Source: DASZQY01 sp035548515
Lineage (GTDB): Bacteria > Pseudomonadota > Alphaproteobacteria > Rhizobiales > Kaistiaceae
NCBI GenBank assembly: GCA_035548515.1
Contig: DASZSW010000026.1
Location: forward strand, 62,001 to 126,000
Direction of reading: 5' to 3'
Length of the DNA: 64,000 bases
Made by a program: the position numbers and the translations under genes. Shown here one piece after another: positions 59,480 through 64,000 of the stretch; positions within the stretch are counted from its first letter, which is position 1; every line of letters begins with the position of its first letter. Below the pieces are notes generated by a model that worked only from the letters and a program-made list of their open reading frames with translations, was not told the origin of the DNA and searched no databases.

Positions 59480-59821
59480 ATGCGTGTCACCTCGTCCCTG
59501 TGGGTCGGGGCGTTCGTGCGTCGCTGCACGGGCGAGGGGATGTTCGCGGCGGTGATCCGGCGCGGCGCCGATGAGGCTGGCGTCATCTTCATCGTGCTCG
59601 ACAAGCTGGACGGGTCGCTGGATCTCTATGGACCCGCGCCGCAGTCCTCGTTCGATGAAGCGCACCCGAGCGATCGCCTGTTCCAGAAGATCGCCACGGC
59701 CGTGGACCAGCCCGCGGTCGACGCGCGACTGGCCAAAGAAGGGCGGTTCGATCCGGATTTCTGGGTCGTTGCGGTGGAGGACCGCGCCGGCCGCACCCTG
59801 TTCGACGTCGTCGGCGGCTAG
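59480..59821 (+). CDS. DUF1491 protein
   Basis: The 113-residue protein fits DUF1491 (LWVGAFVRRCTGEG, FIVLDKLDGSLDLYGPAPQ, and WVVAVEDRAGRTL). Conserved in alphaproteobacteria; unknown function. It begins eight bases after the peptidoglycan-binding gene, and the convergent DUF2336 stop overlaps its end by 4 bases. Confidence 0.82.
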   Translation: MRVTSSLWVGAFVRRCTGEGMFAAVIRRGADEAGVIFIVLDKLDGSLDLYGPAPQSSFDEAHPSDRLFQKIATAVDQPAVDARLAKEGRFDPDFWVVAVEDRAGRTLFDVVGG

Positions 59822-60933
59822 GCTCGCTTCGCCTGTTCCTGCGGATTGCTTGCAGACGGGCGGGGCGCCTCCACGCCGGTTGGGCGATAGCGCTCGCCGT
59901 TCGGCGCGAGGTGCGGCTCGTGTACCTCTTTGCCGGAGGCGACGGCACTCCGCCACGCGCCGACCAAAGTCTCTGCGACTGACGGCTCCATGCCGCCATA
60001 GAGGTCGGAGAGCGGGAAGAAGGCGCGCACGTCGCGGCCGCTTGGCGCGACCAGCAGCAGCACCTGCCGCGCCTGCACGTCATCGAGGCGGAGCGCCTTC
60101 AGCATGATGGCGAAAAGGTCGCCGCTGTGGTCGTTGAGCGCAGCGGTAACGAGCGTGGAAGGCAGGCCAAGCCCATCCGCGATCGCAGCGATGATCGGAC
60201 CGACCTGGCCGCTGCGGGCATAGCCAACGATCTGCGCTGCACTCAGTATCGAGCGGAAGGCTCGGTCGAGCTTGGTCGATGGCGCAGCGTACGCCAAAGG
60301 CGGCGGGCGCGACGCGATATCGGCGATGAGACGCAGGCGCGACGGCCGGTCGAGCGAAAGGAAACGCCACGGATCGAGCCGGTTGCTGCGGTAGAGGCTG
60401 CCGACCTCGGCGGTGGCGGCCGCGGCCGACGTGTCGATTGCGTGCTCGACGGCCGTCGTTTTCGGGACGATCGCGGCCGGCGCCTGGTCGAGCTTGGCGA
60501 TGACCGTCGCGTCGCCGGTGAGACGCAGCGCGCGGATGACTTCGGGTGACAGATGCGTGCGACGCGCGATCAGCCGGTGGTGCTCCGCGCCGGTGGCCGC
60601 AATGATAGCGAGGAGGTCGATCGGGCCGAGCACCGTGGAATGCTTCAGCACGGGCGCCGCTACTTCGATCACGTCGCGTGCCAGAGCGCGGATGATTGAG
60701 GCCGGCGCGTCCTGTGCGATCGCGAGGCGCTCAGCCACGAAGGTGCGGTCGGCCGGCGACACCTTGGGCAGGAAATGCGTGGTGATCTCCTCAAAGCGAC
60801 GGATCTCGTCACGGTCATGGATCACGTCGAGGACAAACAGCTCGGCGGTCGCGCGCAGGAGCGCCGAGTCGCGCTTGCGCTCGTTGGCGCGGGTGCCGTC
60901 GGGAAGACCGTCAGTCAATTCTTTCGGCTGCAT
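59818..60933 (-). CDS. DUF2336 protein
   Basis: The 371-residue protein has repeated helical units (DAPASIIRALARDVIEVAAPVLKHS, about 75-99; LIARRTHLSPEVIRALRLTGD) typical of DUF2336 family, with HEAT-like helices. Members in Caulobacterales and Rhizobiales have been tied to cell-cycle or motility control, but no catalytic site is known. A CtrA-like box lies about 64 bases upstream of ATG 60933. Confidence 0.8.
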   Translation of the reverse strand: MQPKELTDGLPDGTRANERKRDSALLRATAELFVLDVIHDRDEIRRFEEITTHFLPKVSPADRTFVAERLAIAQDAPASIIRALARDVIEVAAPVLKHSTVLGPIDLLAIIAATGAEHHRLIARRTHLSPEVIRALRLTGDATVIAKLDQAPAAIVPKTTAVEHAIDTSAAAATAEVGSLYRSNRLDPWRFLSLDRPSRLRLIADIASRPPPLAYAAPSTKLDRAFRSILSAAQIVGYARSGQVGPIIAAIADGLGLPSTLVTAALNDHSGDLFAIMLKALRLDDVQARQVLLLVAPSGRDVRAFFPLSDLYGGMEPSVAETLVGAWRSAVASGKEVHEPHLAPNGERYRPTGVEAPRPSASNPQEQAKRA

Positions 60934-60996
60934 TCGGGAATTTCCGGCAAGGCGCGGCCAATCGGAACAAGCGTGCGCATTGTGAGCCGCAACTCG

Positions 60997-61011
60997 TTAG
61001 CGCTCCGTTAA
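60997..61011. promoter_or_regulatory. CtrA-like box, TTAG-N7-TTAA
   Basis: TTAG, cgctccg, TTAACC: one mismatch from consensus, in the gap between the divergent DUF2336 gene and a small rightward gene. Confidence 0.45.
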
Positions 61012-61072
61012 CCTTGGCGGCTCCTAAATGGCGAAGCGCAAGCTGTGCGCAGATCTCGGGGGTTGGGGTCGC

Positions 61073-61282
61073 ATGAGCACGGTGCTTCAGTTCAAGGCGA
61101 TGGCGCGCGAGCCACGGCGGCCGTTTTCGGACGGGCGCGAGTGCGAGATCGTGATTTTCCCGGGTGTCCGGAGAGAACGTCACGAGACGACGGAAATCGA
61201 CCTCGCGCACCGTATCGACAGCAACGGCGATGATTTCGACGGGCTGGGCGGCGGACGCGGGCGGCGGCGGAAGTCTTCGTAG
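61073..61282 (+). CDS. small conserved protein, 69 residues
   Basis: Starts at ATG 61073 (MSTVLQFKAMAREPRRP). The segment RECEIVIFPGVRRERHE resembles small uncharacterised proteins of the order. GGGG sits about seven bases upstream. A further in-frame ATG at 61028 is possible. Basic Gly/Arg-rich end. Function unknown. Confidence 0.6.
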   Translation: MSTVLQFKAMAREPRRPFSDGRECEIVIFPGVRRERHETTEIDLAHRIDSNGDDFDGLGGGRGRRRKSS

Positions 61283-61283
61283 G

Positions 61284-61835
61284 CTAAAGCGCGGCCGCGC
61301 AATTCGCGCCGGCGAGTGACCGCGTCACCGCTGGCAGCATCGAATCGTCGGGCACAAACGCCCGGATCAGCACAAAACCGACATCCAGCGCCTGCTCGAG
61401 TGTGATCGCCGATTCAAGCGATGCCGGCGGGTTCTGCCGTGTCTGCGCCATCTGCACCGGCGTGAGGATTACCAGATCGAGATGCGCCCGTTCTGCGGCG
61501 CGATCGTTGAGGCTGTAGACATTGCGGCCACGCCGGTCGAACACGGCGACCGACCAGAATTCGTCCGGCAGGTCCGCCGTGATTCTCACGGGCCCGTCGG
61601 CGAGCGAGAAGCGGCAAACCGCCTGCATCATGCGCGGATCGAGATCCGGCACGGCCTCGGCCCCCGCCTGGGATTGGGCAATCGTGTGGAACTGACGGTC
61701 AGGCCCGAACCGCGCCATCTGCGCCCAAGCATCCTTTCCGGCCAGCGAAGGGATCAGAAAGACGATCGTCAGGTGGATCATGCCGGCGACAATGAGACCG
61801 CCGAGCGCGAAGAGGATGGTGCGGATCACGAGCAC
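61284..61835 (-). CDS. DUF1254 membrane protein
   Basis: The 183-residue protein has an N-terminal membrane helix (RTILFALGGLIVAGMIHLTIVFLIP). The DUF1254 core follows: ARFGPDRQFHTI, DPRMMQAVCRFSL, then SVAVFDRRGRNVYSLND. GTG 61835 overlaps the upstream DUF1214 gene by 10 bases; these two families normally occur together. It is shorter than stand-alone DUF1254 proteins, as usual for this pair. Function unknown. Confidence 0.8.
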   Translation of the reverse strand: MLVIRTILFALGGLIVAGMIHLTIVFLIPSLAGKDAWAQMARFGPDRQFHTIAQSQAGAEAVPDLDPRMMQAVCRFSLADGPVRITADLPDEFWSVAVFDRRGRNVYSLNDRAAERAHLDLVILTPVQMAQTRQNPPASLESAITLEQALDVGFVLIRAFVPDDSMLPAVTRSLAGANCAAAL

Positions 61836-62401
61836 GCCACCTTGCGGATCGCAGGCATGGTGAGTTCGGTGAGCTGGCTGCCGGTGGTGAGCGGCGTGTC
61901 ATAGAGCCGAAGCTCGAGTCTGAAGCGATCGACGGCACCGATCGGCAGCCAGTTTCCGGGCTGGACGACGGCCGAAAGGCGGATCCGGAAGTCGCCATTC
62001 GCGTCTCGCACGATCTCCCGGGAATGGAATCCCGGCCGGCCGGCGACGTTCGCCATCAGCGCACCATCGTCGTCATACGCGGTGAGCGTCCACAACCTGG
62101 CAGCCGGCGTGTTGCCGGCCACGTCGTAGTCGCAGCGGCCGGAGAGGGGATTGCCGTCCACGTCGCGTGTAGCCGTGAAGGACAGGCCTTCGCCGGCGCC
62201 TAGCGGCACCTCACCCGTGCGCGCCAGCATCGCGAGGGTGTAGGGGTCAGCATCCGCGCTGCCCTCTTGCGGCCATGCCGTCCACCCGCCGGCCGAGACG
62301 GCGCCGAAGATAGTACCCCGATCGACGGCGAACCACGCGCTGCCGACGCCGACGATCACCGCGACCGCGAAGGCAACGGCGAGATCAATTAGGAAGCGCA
62401 C
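61826..62401 (-). CDS. DUF1214 protein
   Basis: The 191-residue exported or anchored protein has an N-terminal hydrophobic segment (LIDLAVAFAVAVIVGVGSAWFAV) and a DUF1214 domain (WTLTAYDDDGALMANVAGRPGFHSRE, RFRLELRLYDTP near the end). The start overlaps the C-terminus of the PBP gene by 17 bases; the DUF1254 gene follows. Role in envelope functions is plausible only from the PBP linkage. Confidence 0.82.
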   Translation of the reverse strand: MRFLIDLAVAFAVAVIVGVGSAWFAVDRGTIFGAVSAGGWTAWPQEGSADADPYTLAMLARTGEVPLGAGEGLSFTATRDVDGNPLSGRCDYDVAGNTPAARLWTLTAYDDDGALMANVAGRPGFHSREIVRDANGDFRIRLSAVVQPGNWLPIGAVDRFRLELRLYDTPLTTGSQLTELTMPAIRKVACS

Positions 62402-64000
62402 CGCCGGCCATCTCTGTCGGTCCCACGTCAGCCGGCAGCATGGCCAACGGCTTCAGCCGCGGCGCGTTGCGCATCAGCCCTTCAATGATCGTAAGCCGCT
62501 CGCTCGTCGCTGCGGACAGACTGGAGGCACGCTGCGCGGCCGCGTCTGCCCGCTCATCCGATTGCGCCACGACCGCTTGCGGCTTCTCGAACGGCGGCTG
62601 GACGAAGGGGATCGGCTTCAGCTCTATCCCCTGGTGGGCGTAGGTCATGAACTGCTTCCACGCCATCGCCGGCAGGATGCCACCGGTCAACCGCCGCGTC
62701 GGCGCGTAGCCGTCGTTGCCGAACCAGACGGCGGCCGCATAGTTGCCCGTAAATCCGACGAACCATGCATCGCGATAAGCTGAGGTCGTCCCCGTCTTGC
62801 CGGCGGTGCGAATGCCGTCGAGCTTGGCGCGCTTGCCGGTACCGATCTCCGGCACCTGCACCAGCATCGAGTTCATCTCCGATACGACCTTATCGTCCAG
62901 CACGCGCTCAGCCGGCGGCGCATCGCGCTTGCGGTCGTAAAGCACGTCACCCTGGCCGCTGATGATCTGCGTGAACGGATAGGGCGTCGCCTTGTATCCG
63001 CCGTTGGCGAACACTGAGTAGGCACCGGCCATATCGACAACCGAGACCTCGGACGAGCCCAAGGGAAGCGAGCGCGTGATCCGCAGCTCGCTGGTGATGC
63101 CCATGCGGCGGGCGGTATCCACGATCTTGTCGCGGCCGAAGGCCTGCGCCAACTTTACTGGGATGACGTTGATCGAGTTGACGATCGCCGTCGTGAGCGT
63201 GATCGAGCCGGAATACCCGCCGGAATAATTCTTCGGGCACCAGTCGCCGATGCAGATCGGCGAGTCGACGACGACACTTTTCGGCGTGAAGCCGTTCATC
63301 ATGGCAGTCGCGTAAACGAACGGCTTGAACGACGAGCCGGGCTGACGGAGCGCATCGGTCGCGCGATTGAACTGGCTCTCGCCGTAGTCGCGCCCGCCCA
63401 CCATCGCACGCACTGCGCCGTCAGGATCGACCGCCACCATCGCGCCTTGCTTCACACGATACGAGTTGCCGTATTGGCGTAGCGTCGACTCGATCGCATC
63501 CTCGCCGGCCTTCTGCATGCCCATGTCGATCGTTGTGCGAACCGTCAGCACGCGATCGCCGCTGAGGTTCATCTCCTTCACCTTCTCGAACGCCCAGTCC
63601 AGGAAGTAGTCGGGCGAGCCGGATGCCTGCGCATGTTCGATGACGTCTGCCGGATGACGCCGTGCGCCGACGACCTGTCCCTCGGTCATGAAGCCGGCCT
63701 GGACCATGTTAGTGAGCACCTCGTTGGCACGGGCGCGGGCGGCGGGAAGGTTGACGTGCGGCGCGTAGCGCGTTGGCGCCTTGAACAGGCCGGCGAGCAG
63801 GGCAGCCTCCGACAGCGACACGTCCTTGACCGACTTGCCGAAATAAAACTCGGACGCCGCTTCGACACCGAAGGCACCGCCCCCCATGTACGCGCGGTCG
63901 AGGTAGAGCTTCAGAATTTCCTGCTTGGACAGGTTCGCCTCGAGCCACAGCGCCAGGAATGCTTCCTTGATCTTGCGGTCGATGGTGCGCTCGTTCGACA
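62385..64000 (-). CDS. class A penicillin-binding protein 1A, partial (C-terminal part)
   Basis: The frame runs off the right edge; about 538 C-terminal residues are seen. A glycosyltransferase-51 motif is visible before the first internal Met (LWLEANLSKQEILKLYLDR, then AYMGGGAFGVEAAS). The transpeptidase domain has SSFK in GSSFKPF (catalytic Ser), SIN in VNSINVIPV and KTGT in AGKTGTTSAY. It polymerises and crosslinks peptidoglycan outside the inner membrane. The stop overlaps the DUF1214 gene by 17 bases. The N-terminal anchor lies outside the window. Confidence 0.93.
   Translation of the reverse strand, partial: SNERTIDRKIKEAFLALWLEANLSKQEILKLYLDRAYMGGGAFGVEAASEFYFGKSVKDVSLSEAALLAGLFKAPTRYAPHVNLPAARARANEVLTNMVQAGFMTEGQVVGARRHPADVIEHAQASGSPDYFLDWAFEKVKEMNLSGDRVLTVRTTIDMGMQKAGEDAIESTLRQYGNSYRVKQGAMVAVDPDGAVRAMVGGRDYGESQFNRATDALRQPGSSFKPFVYATAMMNGFTPKSVVVDSPICIGDWCPKNYSGGYSGSITLTTAIVNSINVIPVKLAQAFGRDKIVDTARRMGITSELRITRSLPLGSSEVSVVDMAGAYSVFANGGYKATPYPFTQIISGQGDVLYDRKRDAPPAERVLDDKVVSEMNSMLVQVPEIGTGKRAKLDGIRTAGKTGTTSAYRDAWFVGFTGNYAAAVWFGNDGYAPTRRLTGGILPAMAWKQFMTYAHQGIELKPIPFVQPPFEKPQAVVAQSDERADAAAQRASSLSAATSERLTIIEGLMRNAPRLKPLAMLPADVGPTEMAGGALPN

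Noticed and set aside
1..64000. CRISPR arrays or rRNA genes
   Set aside because: No regularly spaced repeats and no rRNA-like sequence were noticed.

Overview
The window looks like chromosomal DNA of a high-GC alphaproteobacterium, almost certainly order Hyphomicrobiales (Rhizobiales). The evidence is the co-occurrence of lineage-typical families: MucR/Ros regulator, a DnaA-domain-IV-like HTH protein followed by a DUF6456 protein, TIGR02301 next to a NUDIX hydrolase, a TIGR03808 Tat-exported beta-helix protein, DUF1491, DUF2336, DUF5330, a DUF1254/DUF1214 pair, a YgfZ gene divergent from a dihydroorotase-like gene, and several TTAA-N7-TTAA-like (CtrA-type) boxes between genes. No genus can be named from what is visible. 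LAYOUT: (1) 1-11000 is dense core DNA: a cNMP-binding membrane protein, an NAD-regulator/tyrosine-phosphatase pair, an HD phosphohydrolase/YgfZ pair, a dihydroorotase-like gene, small conserved proteins, a NUDIX/TIGR02301 pair, an unusual in-frame SRAP-LysE fusion, a DUF1499 protein, and tRNA-Pro(CGG) and tRNA-Gln(TTG). (2) 11087-22668 is an integrative element inserted at the 3' end of tRNA-Gln, bounded by a 15-bp direct repeat. (3) 22750-43500 holds a DUF5672 protein, a GntR regulator, HldE, two RND efflux systems, two MFS exporters, an ECF sigma/anti-sigma pair facing a fasciclin protein, an aminotransferase/asparaginase pair and a Tat-exported beta-helix protein. (4) 43500-55200 holds both methylmalonyl-CoA mutase subunits, a LuxR-type regulator, an M20 peptidase, cytochrome c', a HerA-like ATPase, Fe-type superoxide dismutase and an oligopeptidase B. 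(5) 55200-64000 holds MucR, the DnaA-like/DUF6456 pair, SufE, DUF proteins and a class A penicillin-binding protein cut by the window end. THE ELEMENT: an 11.6-kb island encodes a tyrosine integrase, an AlpA-like regulator, a RecA-fold replication-type ATPase, a ClpP-like prohead protease fused to an HK97-type major capsid protein, a DUF2190 capsid-decoration-like protein, its own sigma-70-family factor and, at its right end, a TIR-domain protein and other accessory genes. It has no recognisable terminase, portal, tail or lysis gene. It therefore reads as a capsid-encoding phage satellite (comparable to, but smaller than, capsid-forming PICIs) with a defence cargo, or as a minimal domesticated capsid island. 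This is the most promising candidate for an undescribed system. WORKING TOGETHER: many core genes are tightly packed, with 1-10-base start/stop overlaps in operons and convergent pairs sharing stop-codon bases. The sigma factor/anti-sigma/fasciclin cluster recalls the mycobacterial SigK-RskA-MPT70/83 arrangement. The two RND systems each have an adaptor and a pump but no outer-membrane channel gene nearby.
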